Source: Neobacillus mesonae (GTDB lineage Bacteria > Bacillota > Bacilli > Bacillales > Cytobacillaceae). From it: a stretch of DNA of 52,387 nucleotides. Location of the stretch: contig NZ_JAMBNQ010000038.1 of the NCBI RefSeq assembly GCF_023715155.1, forward strand, positions 1 through 52,387, given 5' to 3'. Made by a program: the position numbers and the translations under genes. The stretch's first letter is position 1. Each line of letters opens with the position of its first letter. This document shows, in pieces, positions 26,024-34,548 of the stretch. The notes beneath the pieces were generated by a model, which did not search any database, was not told the DNA's origin, and saw nothing but the letters and a program-made list of their open reading frames with translations.

Positions 26024-28030
26024 GTGAAGAGAGTAATGAAGGCATCCTGTCCATTAAACTGCTGGGATAACTGCGGCTTTCTTGTAACAGTTGAAAATGA
26101 CCGGGTAACGAAAATTGAAGGAGACCCTGATCATCCAATTACCAAAGGGAAAATCTGCGGCCGAGGCAGGATGCTTGAAACCAGAACAAATTCATCTGAC
26201 CGTTTACTATATCCCTTAAAAAAGGTAAATGGACGATTTGAACAAATTTCCTGGGAACAAGCACTTAATGAAATTGCTGCTAAATTATCGGAAGTCAAAG
26301 AAAAGTATGGAACAACATCTGTCCTGCACAGTCATGATTATTCCAATAATGGAATATTAAAAAACATTGACCAGCGTTTCTTCAATTGCTATGGCGGAGT
26401 TACTGAAATTTATGGTTCACTCTGCTGGGGTTCAGGAATCGAGGCGCAAAAATGGGACTTCGGCAATGCTCTAAGCCATGAGCCTCATGATCTATTTAAC
26501 AGTAAAAATATCATTATTTGGGGACGTAATGTAGCACGCACCAATATGCACTTTTACGAAAATCTGCTAAAAGCCAAAAAACAAGGTGCCAAACTATATG
26601 TGATTGACCCGCTCTATAATGCAACAGCAAAAATGGCTGATGAACATATCACAATCAAGCCTGGAATGGATGGGATTTTAGCTGCTGGAGTCATCAAGGA
26701 AATCCTGCGTTTAGGGCTGGAGGACCGTGCATTTATTGAGGAATTCACCTATGGATTTTCCGATTTAGCACATCTCCTTGATGGTATTTCTCTTAAAAAA
26801 ATAAGCGAAATGACCGAAGTATCTGCTGAAGTCATAACAATGCTCGCCCGTATTTATGCGGACAAACCATCTTCCACGTTTATGGGGCTGGGTATGCAGC
26901 GATATAAAAATGGCGGCAATACCATCCGCCTGATTGATGCCCTCGCTGCGGTCAGCGGCAATGTCGGCATTCCCGGCGGCGGTGCTAATTATGCCAATCT
27001 TCAAGTTGGCCAAAGCTTTGCATTTGAAGAGCTGACCCTTCCAAACCGCCGAACAGACACGCGCCAGTTTTCCATCATGAAACAGGCCGAAAAAGTTTTA
27101 ACGGCGAAGGGTCCAGAAATTAGAATGATTATTGTTACTTGCGGCAACCCGCTGACCCAGGTTCCTGATTCTACAATGGTAGAAAGGGCCTTCACCTCAG
27201 TAGAAACATTGGTTGTCATTGATCAGTTCATGACTGATACAGCAAAACTAGCTGATTATGTGCTGCCGGCAACAACTGCCTTTGAGGAGGAAGATTTCTA
27301 TTATTCCTCCATGTATCATCACTATGTCAATTATGGACCTAAGCTTGTTCAAGAAGCACCTGGTGAAGCCAAATCAGATTTGTGGATTTGGACGCAGCTT
27401 GCAAGTTTGCTTGGCTTTGGCGCTGATTTTGATTTTACAAGAGATGAATGGCTGAACATGGCCCTTAAGCCGCTTCAGGAAAAAGGAATGACACTGGAAT
27501 CATTAAAGAAAAATGGGACATTAGAACTGCCAGTGGAAAAAATCCCTTGGCAGAATCGAAAATTCAAAACACCTACAGGTAAATTTGAATTCACCTCTAT
27601 TTTAGGGCAGCAAAAAAGCGGCTCTGGCTTGTTAACGCTGGCTGTTCCAGATGAATCAAAATGGTCTAATCAAGAACATGCTGAAAAATACCCATATAAC
27701 CTTTTAACCATTCACCCTCTGCGGTCCAATCACTCACAGAATTACCACTTGCTCGGCGGGCAAATAAAGCCAAAGGTGGAAGTTGCCAAAAATATTGCAG
27801 AAGATTTAGGACTGATACAAGGGGATGAAGTAAGAGTATGGAATGACCGTGGTGAAATCAAAGGTGCTATTTCCATCCTCCCTGCAGCCCATCCCAATAC
27901 CATTAATATCGATGAAGGGATTTGGAGGCAGTTTGGCGGTCCGGTAAATAATCTGACTTCAAGCCGTGAATCTGACAATGGCTTAGGAAGCACCCTATAT
28001 GACTGTCTCGTCAATCTTGAAAAAATATAA
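26024..28030 (+). CDS. yyaE: YyaE, molybdopterin-dependent oxidoreductase
   Basis: A DMSO-reductase-family protein of 668 residues, the same size as B. subtilis YyaE. The N-terminal [4Fe-4S] motif CPLNCWDNC with a fourth Cys in GKICGRG is intact. Central molybdopterin-binding domains include IWGRNVARTNMH, VIDPLYNATA and GNPLTQVPD, and a C-terminal dinucleotide-binding domain contains LLTIHPLRSNHSQNYH. The substrate is unknown; no signal peptide or partner subunits are seen, so it is likely cytoplasmic. Start is GTG 26024, 8 bases after AAGGGG; a GTG three codons upstream overlaps that site. It depends on molybdenum cofactor, and modAB lie 7 kb away. Confidence 0.93.
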   Translation: MKRVMKASCPLNCWDNCGFLVTVENDRVTKIEGDPDHPITKGKICGRGRMLETRTNSSDRLLYPLKKVNGRFEQISWEQALNEIAAKLSEVKEKYGTTSVLHSHDYSNNGILKNIDQRFFNCYGGVTEIYGSLCWGSGIEAQKWDFGNALSHEPHDLFNSKNIIIWGRNVARTNMHFYENLLKAKKQGAKLYVIDPLYNATAKMADEHITIKPGMDGILAAGVIKEILRLGLEDRAFIEEFTYGFSDLAHLLDGISLKKISEMTEVSAEVITMLARIYADKPSSTFMGLGMQRYKNGGNTIRLIDALAAVSGNVGIPGGGANYANLQVGQSFAFEELTLPNRRTDTRQFSIMKQAEKVLTAKGPEIRMIIVTCGNPLTQVPDSTMVERAFTSVETLVVIDQFMTDTAKLADYVLPATTAFEEEDFYYSSMYHHYVNYGPKLVQEAPGEAKSDLWIWTQLASLLGFGADFDFTRDEWLNMALKPLQEKGMTLESLKKNGTLELPVEKIPWQNRKFKTPTGKFEFTSILGQQKSGSGLLTLAVPDESKWSNQEHAEKYPYNLLTIHPLRSNHSQNYHLLGGQIKPKVEVAKNIAEDLGLIQGDEVRVWNDRGEIKGAISILPAAHPNTINIDEGIWRQFGGPVNNLTSSRESDNGLGSTLYDCLVNLEKI

Positions 28031-28039
28031 ACTAACAAC

Positions 28040-28070
28040 AACGCTCAGGGATTTTTCTGAGCGTTATTTA
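28040..28070 (+). terminator. Terminator of yyaE
   Basis: AACGCTCAG/CTGAGCGTT stem with a 7-base loop and ATTTAT after it, ten bases past the yyaE stop. Confidence 0.8.
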
Positions 28071-28105
28071 TGTTCCAGGAAATGAAGCAGCTGGATGCTG
28101 CGTGC

Positions 28106-28142
28106 AAAAAAAAGAAGCATGAAAGATTATTCTTCATGCTTC
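28106..28142 (-). terminator. Terminator of yyzM
   Basis: Minus-strand GAAGCATGAAG/CTTTCATGCTTC hairpin followed by eight T residues. It overlaps the last codons of yyzM. Confidence 0.88.
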
Positions 28143-28324
28143 ACTAAAATTTTTTTCATTTTCCGGGAAAACTCTTTTCTTGGAATCATAACACTGTGGC
28201 CGCAGCCTTCACATTTAATCCGGATATCCATGCCCATGCGAATAACTTTCCAACGGTTTGTCCCACATGGATGCTGCTTTTTCATTTCCACCACATCGTT
28301 CAATCCAAATTCCTTCTGCTCCAT
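28127..28324 (-). CDS. yyzM: YyzM, DUF951 small protein
   Basis: A 65-residue basic protein of the DUF951 family, found next to ychF/mscS in many Firmicutes; function unknown. It contains HPCGTNRWKV and a CEGCGH motif, so it may bind a metal or nucleic acid (inference). ATG 28324 follows AAGGGGTG; a GTG three codons earlier is part of that site. It is likely co-transcribed with the MscS gene 53 bases upstream. A Noc-site-like palindrome falls within it at 28158-28171. Confidence 0.88.
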   Translation of the reverse strand: MEQKEFGLNDVVEMKKQHPCGTNRWKVIRMGMDIRIKCEGCGHSVMIPRKEFSRKMKKILVKHEE

Positions 28325-28377
28325 CCTGATCACCCCTTCTTTAGTGTTTCAGTTATCCATATACACCAGTACCTTTA

Positions 28378-29247
28378 TTACATTTCACCTTCTGAATACA
28401 TAACATATTTCGGGACTGGAACTTTAATTCCATTTTGTTCTAAAACGACCTTGATATCCTTGCGCATAGCTCTTGCAATACCCCAATGCTCCATTGGCTG
28501 CGTTTCTGCGGTAACCCGCAATACTACTTCAGTAGGCCCCATTGTTTGTACACCTAATAGCGATGGGACACCAATCATTCCTTTATAATGGCCTGGCATC
28601 ATTTGAATAGCTTCTTCAATCACCCTTTGTGCATTTTCAATATCCTCACCATAAGAAATAGCAATATCCACAACAGCAACACTATTATTTAAAGAGAAGT
28701 TTGTAACCCGTGAAATACTTCCGTTTGGTAAGATATGTACCTCACCCGTCCAGCTCTTTATAATGGTTGTCCTCAAACCTATCGCTTCCACAGTGCCTTC
28801 AATTCCCTCAATTCGAATATAGTCGCCAACTGAAAATTGGTCCTCAAATATAATAAAAAATCCTGAAATGATATCCTTTACCAAACTTTGTGCGCCAAAG
28901 CCGACAGCCAGTCCAACCACTCCAGCACCAGCAATCAGTGCTTTAACATCTATTCCTAAAACGGAAAGAACCATCATAATTGCGATAAAATACACTACAT
29001 AGGTAAGTGTATTATCCAAAAGCTTAGCTAATGTTTCTTCACGCCGCCCTGATTTATTCAATGGGGAAAGATTTCTTAGTTTAAAAATATTATGAATCGC
29101 TACTTTGCCAATTCGTATAATGATATTGGCAATAAGCAAGATAATAAGAATCTTTAATACCCCTTCACCTAGGCTCATCCATGTATCTTCATCTTTAAAT
29201 TTATCAATTATATTCTTTTTGAACCCCTTTTCCGTTGTAATATCCAT
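28378..29247 (-). CDS. Small-conductance mechanosensitive channel (MscS family)
   Basis: A 289-residue channel that opens on membrane tension to release osmolytes. Three N-terminal helices include TM3 with GAGVVGLAVGFGAQSLVKD (about 107-126), the glycine/alanine-packed pore helix. A beta domain (DQFSVGDYIRIEGIEGTVEAIG) and an alpha/beta domain (to about 280) follow. ATG has AGAAGG upstream. It leads yyzM on the same strand. Other Bacillaceae keep an mscS gene in this oriC neighbourhood. Confidence 0.94.
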   Translation of the reverse strand: MDITTEKGFKKNIIDKFKDEDTWMSLGEGVLKILIILLIANIIIRIGKVAIHNIFKLRNLSPLNKSGRREETLAKLLDNTLTYVVYFIAIMMVLSVLGIDVKALIAGAGVVGLAVGFGAQSLVKDIISGFFIIFEDQFSVGDYIRIEGIEGTVEAIGLRTTIIKSWTGEVHILPNGSISRVTNFSLNNSVAVVDIAISYGEDIENAQRVIEEAIQMMPGHYKGMIGVPSLLGVQTMGPTEVVLRVTAETQPMEHWGIARAMRKDIKVVLEQNGIKVPVPKYVMYSEGEM

Positions 29248-29484
29248 TTATACACCTTCTTTCAAGACTTACATACATCCTCTATTTTATCAATTTTTAT
29301 ATATAGAGAATAGCAATGTGTTTTTTAGTTTTTCCAACTCTTCAAAAAGGTTGTATAAATGACAGGGCCTTATGAACTGTTACAGCCCACCACCCGGTAA
29401 GTTTTTATTTATCCATGTATAGATATTCAAAATTTTCCGTATAATGTTAAGGATATATATCGATCTCTGTTAAGGGGTGGACGA

Positions 29485-30084
29485 ATGAATCTGAAAGCGC
29501 ACTTTTTCGATAAACGAAATAAAATGCAAATCACTCATGATGATGATTTTGCTTCTCAAAATCTTGCTGCTGAATTACTAGCAAATATTCCAGCTATAAC
29601 CAGCCGCCCAATAGTGTTTATCTGTATTGGAACTGACCGCTCCACAGGCGATTCATTAGGCCCGCTGATTGGTACACTGCTGGAGGAAAAAAGGCTAAAA
29701 TCATTTTATGTATATGGAACTCTTGATCAACCCATCCATGCAGTCAATCTTGAAGATAAACTAAAAGAAATTCAAATGAAACATAGGAATCCATATATTA
29801 TTGGGATTGATGCCTGTTTGGGTCGAACAAAAAATGTTGGTGTCATTCAAGTTGGAAACGGCCCAGTAAAGCCGGGCGCCGGGGTAAATAAGGAACTTCC
29901 CGCAGTCGGCGAACTTCACATTACAGGAATTGTTAATGTGAGTGGTTTCATGGAATTCTTCGTATTACAAAATACCCGTTTAAACTTAGTCATGAAAATG
30001 GCTAAAACCATTGCCGAAGGGATTTATTTAGCAGGCCTGCTTTACCAAAAGACTGCCATTACAGAACAAGAAAAGACCAATTGA
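29485..30084 (+). CDS. yyaC: YyaC, sporulation protein of the GPR-protease fold
   Basis: A 199-residue DUF1256 protein related to the germination protease GPR, seen only in endospore formers and expressed during sporulation in B. subtilis. Key segments are FICIGTDRSTGDSLGPLIG and IGIDACLGR, which carry the acidic residues matching the GPR active site, and GVNKELPAVG. Strong ribosome-binding site AAGGGGTGG. Head-on to replication and convergent with the DUF554 gene across a strong terminator. Its protein target is unknown. Confidence 0.94.
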   Translation: MNLKAHFFDKRNKMQITHDDDFASQNLAAELLANIPAITSRPIVFICIGTDRSTGDSLGPLIGTLLEEKRLKSFYVYGTLDQPIHAVNLEDKLKEIQMKHRNPYIIGIDACLGRTKNVGVIQVGNGPVKPGAGVNKELPAVGELHITGIVNVSGFMEFFVLQNTRLNLVMKMAKTIAEGIYLAGLLYQKTAITEQEKTN

Positions 30085-30125
30085 AAGGGTACCCCATTAT
30101 TCACCAGACGGGGTACCCTTTTTTT
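30084..30125. terminator. Bidirectional terminator between yyaC and the DUF554 gene
   Basis: AAAGGGTACCCC/GGGGTACCCTTT is a 12-bp perfect stem with a T run on the right and A residues on the left, overlapping the yyaC stop and abutting the DUF554 stop. Confidence 0.92.
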
Positions 30126-30825
30126 AAACATTATATAGGATTGTTACAATGATTCCAACTACAATGATGCCTGGCAGAAGGTTAGCAACTTTGACCTTTG
30201 TTAAGCCAACTAGGTTTAACCCAATGGCAAAAATCATAATACCGCCTGCTGCCGTCATTTCTGTAATAAATTGTTCCATCAAGACTTTCGGCACAAATTG
30301 ATTAATCTGGGTTGCAAACAAAGCAATAAGACCTTCATACAATACAACAGGAACAGCAGAAAATATTACACCAATTCCAAGTGTTGTTGAAAGAATTAAC
30401 GCTGTAAAGCCATCAATAATAGATTTCGTGTACAATACATCATGATCACCGCGGATGCCGCTGTCTAAGGCGCCAATAATGGCCATAGCACCGATAACAA
30501 AGATTAAAGTGGCCGTTACAAATCCTTCTGAAATACTGCCCTTTCCGCTTAATCCAACCTTTGTCTCAAGCCATTTTCCTAGATCATTTAATTTATCCTC
30601 TAACTTCAGCCATTCTCCTATTACCGCCCCTAAAACAAGACTGATAATGACAATGAGGAAATTCCCGCTCTTTAGGCCCATTTGCAGCCCTAAAACCATC
30701 ACTGAGAGGCCAATCGCATACATCACTGTATTTTTCATTCCTTCAGGGATGCGGTTTAACAGCCTTCCCAGCATCGTGCCGATAATAATCAATAATCCAT
30801 TTACAAGTGTTCCTAGTAAAAACAT
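30124..30825 (-). CDS. DUF554 integral membrane protein
   Basis: A 233-residue protein with about seven hydrophobic helices and conserved glycine-rich segments (GTLVNGLLIIIGTMLGRLL, LDSGIRGDHDVLYTKSIIDG). The family includes E. coli YqgA and B. subtilis YdfK; its transport role is unproven. ATG with GAAGGGG upstream. It lies downstream of parA-parB on the same strand but is split from them by a terminator at 30926. Confidence 0.88.
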   Translation of the reverse strand: MFLLGTLVNGLLIIIGTMLGRLLNRIPEGMKNTVMYAIGLSVMVLGLQMGLKSGNFLIVIISLVLGAVIGEWLKLEDKLNDLGKWLETKVGLSGKGSISEGFVTATLIFVIGAMAIIGALDSGIRGDHDVLYTKSIIDGFTALILSTTLGIGVIFSAVPVVLYEGLIALFATQINQFVPKVLMEQFITEMTAAGGIMIFAIGLNLVGLTKVKVANLLPGIIVVGIIVTILYNV

Positions 30826-30925
30826 AACAAAATATTCCCCTTCATAAGTAAAACATAAGTGCCTGCGATAATTATTCTTTTGCTGCTCTTATTGGCCAGC
30901 CCCGACCAGCAAATTCCTTTACTTT

Positions 30926-30955
30926 TAAAAAAATAAACCATCCTAATAGATGGTC
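30926..30955 (-). terminator. Terminator of parA-parB
   Basis: Minus-strand ACCATC/GATGGT stem followed by TTATTTTTTT, abutting the parB stop. Confidence 0.78.
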
Positions 30956-31825
30956 TTACAGTGAGTCATGATCCTGCCCGAGAATTTCCAGAATCCGTTC
31001 CAGATCGTCATTTGAGAAAAATTCAATTTCAATTTTCCCCTTATTTTTGTTCTGCTTAATCGTAACAGACGTACCAAACCGTTCGCGGAGGGAGTGTTCC
31101 CTCTCCATAATAAAGACGTCCTTTTTCTTTTCCGGCTTCTTTGTTTCACGTGGAACATTTTCATTTAATTCCTGAATCCATTTTTCCAATTGGCGTACAT
31201 TCATAGATTCTTTGATGACCTTTTCAACTACCATCGGCAGGCTGGCCTTTTTCCTTAATCCTAACAAGGCACGTCCGTGGCCCATAGATATTTTGTCGTC
31301 CGCAATGAGTTCTTGAATTTTAGGAGGAAGGGATAATAAGCGGATATGGTTTGCAACATGCGGACGGCTTTTTCCTAAGCGCTTCGCCACTTCTTCCTGG
31401 GTCAGCTTCAACTTATCCATCAAAGTTTGATAGGCTTGTCCTTCTTCAATCGGATTCAAATCTTCCCGCTGCAGGTTTTCAATAACAGCCAGTTCCATCA
31501 TTTGCTGTTCTGTAAACTCCCTTACAACAGCAGGTACACTAGTGAGCTTTGCTTCCTTTGCTGCACGGAAGCGGCGTTCCCCGACAACAATCTCATAGCC
31601 TTTAATACTCTTTCTAACAATCAACGGCTGCAAAATCCCATGCTCCAGGATAGAATCCTTTAATTCATCAATGGCTTCTTGCTGAAAGAACTTCCGCGGC
31701 TGATAGGGATTAGGCCTTAATTCCTTAATCTTAATCTCTTGAACCGCTTCTTCTTTATCAGGTTCCATGTTGGAGAAAAACGCATCCAATCCCTTTCCTA
31801 ACCCTTTCCCCAATCCTTTAGCCAT
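30956..31825 (-). CDS. parB: ParB/Spo0J chromosome partition protein
   Basis: Spo0J binds parS, hydrolyses CTP to form sliding clamps, and loads SMC. N-terminal residues GKGLDAFF stimulate Soj ATPase. CTP motifs include the GERRFRA box (about 77-83) and ENLQREDLNPIEEG. The helix-turn-helix is TQEEVAKRLGKSRPHVANH (about 141-159), and a C-terminal dimer domain ends the protein. Length 289. Its start overlaps the end of parA by 8 bases. A parS site is embedded at 31142-31157, as in B. subtilis spo0J. Confidence 0.98.
   Translation of the reverse strand: MAKGLGKGLGKGLDAFFSNMEPDKEEAVQEIKIKELRPNPYQPRKFFQQEAIDELKDSILEHGILQPLIVRKSIKGYEIVVGERRFRAAKEAKLTSVPAVVREFTEQQMMELAVIENLQREDLNPIEEGQAYQTLMDKLKLTQEEVAKRLGKSRPHVANHIRLLSLPPKIQELIADDKISMGHGRALLGLRKKASLPMVVEKVIKESMNVRQLEKWIQELNENVPRETKKPEKKKDVFIMEREHSLRERFGTSVTIKQNKNKGKIEIEFFSNDDLERILEILGQDHDSL
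31142..31157. other. parS site inside parB
   Basis: TGTTTCACGTGGAACA, whose reverse complement TGTTCCACGTGAAACA equals the B. subtilis spo0J parS sequence. It lies about 10 kb left of oriC. Confidence 0.95.
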
Positions 31826-32579
31826 TTTTGACCACTTCCTTTGCCAAATCTAAATACACTTCAGCTCCACGGGACTTTGCATCATACGTAATAATCGGCT
31901 CCCCATGGCTCGGTGCCTCACTTAGACGAACATTACGTGGAATAATCGTTTTATATACCTTATCTTGAAAGTATTTTTTAACTTCTTCGATTACCTGTAT
32001 TCCAAGATTGGTCCTGGCATCCAACATGGTTAACAGAACACCTTCAATTTTTAAATTCTTATTTAAATGTTTTTGCACCAGTCTTACAGTATTCAGCAGC
32101 TGGCTCAATCCCTCTAAGGCGTAGTATTCGCATTGGACGGGAATGATAACTGAATCAGAAGCTGTTAATGCATTAAGGGTCAACAGGCCTAATGATGGAG
32201 GGCAATCAATAATAACATAATCAAATTGATCCTTTACTTCCTCAAGGGCCCTTTTTAAACGGACTTCTCTTGATATAGTTGGGACAAGTTCAATTTCTGC
32301 ACCTGCCAGCTGAATGGTTGCAGGTATAGCGTACAAATTCTCAATAACAGTTGGTAAAATGACATCTTTTGCCTCTACATCATCTACTAAAACATCATAT
32401 ACACATTGCTCGACAACTGCCTTTTCAATTCCAATCCCGCTTGTTGCATTTCCCTGCGGATCTATGTCTACTAATAAGACTCGTTTGCCGATATATGCTA
32501 AACAGGCGCCTAGGTTGACAGAGGTCGTTGTTTTACCAACTCCACCTTTTTGATTCGCGATTGAAAGGATTTTACCCAC
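31818..32579 (-). CDS. parA: ParA/Soj partition ATPase
   Basis: A deviant Walker ATPase (KGGVGKTTT, about 9-17) that as a dimer binds DNA and activates DnaA, and as a monomer inhibits it; Spo0J sets the switch. Walker B is IIDCPPSLG. Start GTG 32579 gives 253 residues beginning MGKILSIANQKGG, the exact length of B. subtilis Soj; a GTG four codons upstream lacks a better ribosome-binding site. First gene of parA-parB. Confidence 0.97.
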   Translation of the reverse strand: MGKILSIANQKGGVGKTTTSVNLGACLAYIGKRVLLVDIDPQGNATSGIGIEKAVVEQCVYDVLVDDVEAKDVILPTVIENLYAIPATIQLAGAEIELVPTISREVRLKRALEEVKDQFDYVIIDCPPSLGLLTLNALTASDSVIIPVQCEYYALEGLSQLLNTVRLVQKHLNKNLKIEGVLLTMLDARTNLGIQVIEEVKKYFQDKVYKTIIPRNVRLSEAPSHGEPIITYDAKSRGAEVYLDLAKEVVKNG

Positions 32580-32748
32580 GTTGTCACCCACCCTTTACCT
32601 CTAAAAAAATATGATTCTAGCAAATTTAAATCTGCTATCATCCCTAAAAAAATAAAATTCCATTTCTCTATTTTACCATGAAACCAACGGGTTGTTTATT
32701 TTTTTCCAAGAAATATTCGGTTAAAAGAGAGAAATTGGATAATTATTC

Positions 32749-32785
32749 TAAAAAATAAGAACCAAACAAATTAGTTGTCTGGTTC
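32749..32785 (-). terminator. Terminator of noc
   Basis: Minus-strand stem GAACCAGACAA/TTGTTTGGTTC with a 5-base loop then TTATTTTTT, 16 bases after the noc stop. Confidence 0.88.
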
Positions 32786-32801
32786 CTTGTTATCTCGTCT
32801 A

Positions 32802-33665
32802 TTACTTTTTCTTTGGGATTTTTATGGTAAATTGGTAGAAATCATCAAATTCTTCTTCTTCTGAATCAAGATTAATACCGCTGTCGGTTACCATTGATAA
32901 TGATTGGCGTATGGTATTAACAGCAATTCTCATATCTTTACTGAAAGCTTTTCGCTTTGGTTTTGGTTTTGTTGTTTTTTCTTCCAGCATTTTTGCCACT
33001 CGGTCTTCTGTTTGCTTTACATTGAAATTTTTCTCAATGATTTCAGCAAGCAGTGCTGTTTGTTTTTCCGGGTCTTTAAGCGGAATAAGGGCACGTGCGT
33101 GACGCTCCGTTATCGCTTTTTTCAGTAAGGCATCTTGAACAGTCTGCGGTAATTTAAGAAGCCTCAGCTTATTGGCAACAGTCGACTGCCCCTTTCCTAA
33201 GCGCTGTGCTAACGCCTCCTGGGTCAAATTATGCAGTTCTAACAGCCTGCCATAAGCAATAGCCTCCTCAATTGGAGACAATTCTTCCCGCTGCAGGTTC
33301 TCAATTAAGGCAACAGATGCCGTTTCCGTATCCGTCATGTCCTTTATGATGGCTGGAGCCTCCGTCCAACCTAGCTTTTTCATGGCTCTCCAGCGTCGTT
33401 CACCGGCAATAATTTCAAATTGATCCTTGGCAAACTCCCTGACAACAATCGGCTGGATAATCCCATGTATATGAATGGTTCGCGATAATTCCTCAATTTT
33501 ATCTTCATCAAAAATGGTTCGCGGCTGAAAACGGTTAGGAGCAATTTGATCAATCGGTATTTTTTTGATTTCCTCATTTCGCTCCACATTCAACTCTTGT
33601 TCCAGCTCAACCGTTTGTTCTTCTTTGTCACCGAGGCCAAAAAAGCGTGTAAACGAACTCTTCAT
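32802..33665 (-). CDS. noc: Nucleoid occlusion protein Noc
   Basis: A ParB paralogue that binds Noc sites across the chromosome and stops FtsZ assembly over DNA. The N-terminus KSSFTRFFGLG is the amphipathic membrane-targeting helix that separates Noc from Spo0J. The CTP motif is GERRWRA and the helix-turn-helix is TQEALAQRLGKGQSTVANK. ATG 33665 is preferred, after AAAGGTGGT; a GTG four codons upstream overlaps this. 287 residues. It follows rsmG on the same strand. Confidence 0.97.
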   Translation of the reverse strand: MKSSFTRFFGLGDKEEQTVELEQELNVERNEEIKKIPIDQIAPNRFQPRTIFDEDKIEELSRTIHIHGIIQPIVVREFAKDQFEIIAGERRWRAMKKLGWTEAPAIIKDMTDTETASVALIENLQREELSPIEEAIAYGRLLELHNLTQEALAQRLGKGQSTVANKLRLLKLPQTVQDALLKKAITERHARALIPLKDPEKQTALLAEIIEKNFNVKQTEDRVAKMLEEKTTKPKPKRKAFSKDMRIAVNTIRQSLSMVTDSGINLDSEEEEFDDFYQFTIKIPKKK

Positions 33666-33813
33666 CCCCAACACCACCTTTCGAAACTCCCTATTACTTA
33701 TTCTCTATTTAAATGAATTCTTCCTGCTAAGGATAACATTTTTACAAAAAATTTGTCAGCACCCCAAAGCAGATTTTTCCCTGAGATGCCCTGCGTAAAT
33801 AGTTGAATGTGTA

Positions 33814-34530
33814 CTACTCAATAGGTGTTTTTCCCGGTGTACCAGGCTTTCTAGGATACTTTTTCGGTGTCTGCTTTTCTTTTTTGATAATAAGTATATT
33901 TCGCTCCGATTCCTCCATTGGCAATGTAAAAGTGGACATACTTTCCAGCTTGCCTCCAAGGGTTGCGATTGCCTTTTTGCCTGTGTTTAATTCATCTGCA
34001 GCATTTGCTGCCTTTAGGGCAATGAAATGTCCTCCAACTTTCACAAGCGGCAAACATAACTCGCTCAGCACAGACATTCTTGCAACAGCCCGTGCCGTAA
34101 CGACATCATAGCTTTCCCGGTATTTTGGGTTAACCCCAAAAGTCTCAGCCCGGTCATGAATAAACTGGACATTCTCAAGCCCTAATACATCTGAAAGGTG
34201 GTTTAAAAAGGAAATCCGTTTATTCAAAGAATCGACAATGGTTACTTCAATATTTGGGAAGACAATTTTTAATGGAATGCTTGGAAATCCTGCACCAGCC
34301 CCTACATCGCAAAGACGAAAGGGCTTGGTAAAATCATAATAGATAGCAGCAGTCAGTGAATCATAAAAATGTTTTAAGTAAACATCTTCCTTTTCCGTGA
34401 TAGCGGTTAGATTCATCTTTTCATTCCAATCCACAAGTGTCACATAATATTTTTCAAACTGTTCAAGCTGCTTTTCCGTCAGGATGATTCCATTTTCCCT
34501 CATACTTTCTGAAAATTGTTCAATATTCAT
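33814..34530 (-). CDS. rsmG: 16S rRNA (guanine-527 N7)-methyltransferase
   Basis: RsmG (GidB) methylates G527 in the 530 loop of 16S rRNA; loss gives low-level streptomycin resistance. The Rossmann SAM motif LCDVGAGAGFPSIPL (about 70-84) and VTARAVA are present, with a basic C-terminus. 238 residues is normal. It lies 18 bases after mnmG in the classic gidA-gidB pair. Confidence 0.98.
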   Translation of the reverse strand: MNIEQFSESMRENGIILTEKQLEQFEKYYVTLVDWNEKMNLTAITEKEDVYLKHFYDSLTAAIYYDFTKPFRLCDVGAGAGFPSIPLKIVFPNIEVTIVDSLNKRISFLNHLSDVLGLENVQFIHDRAETFGVNPKYRESYDVVTARAVARMSVLSELCLPLVKVGGHFIALKAANAADELNTGKKAIATLGGKLESMSTFTLPMEESERNILIIKKEKQTPKKYPRKPGTPGKTPIE

Positions 34531-34548
34531 TCGAGATCCTCACTCATT

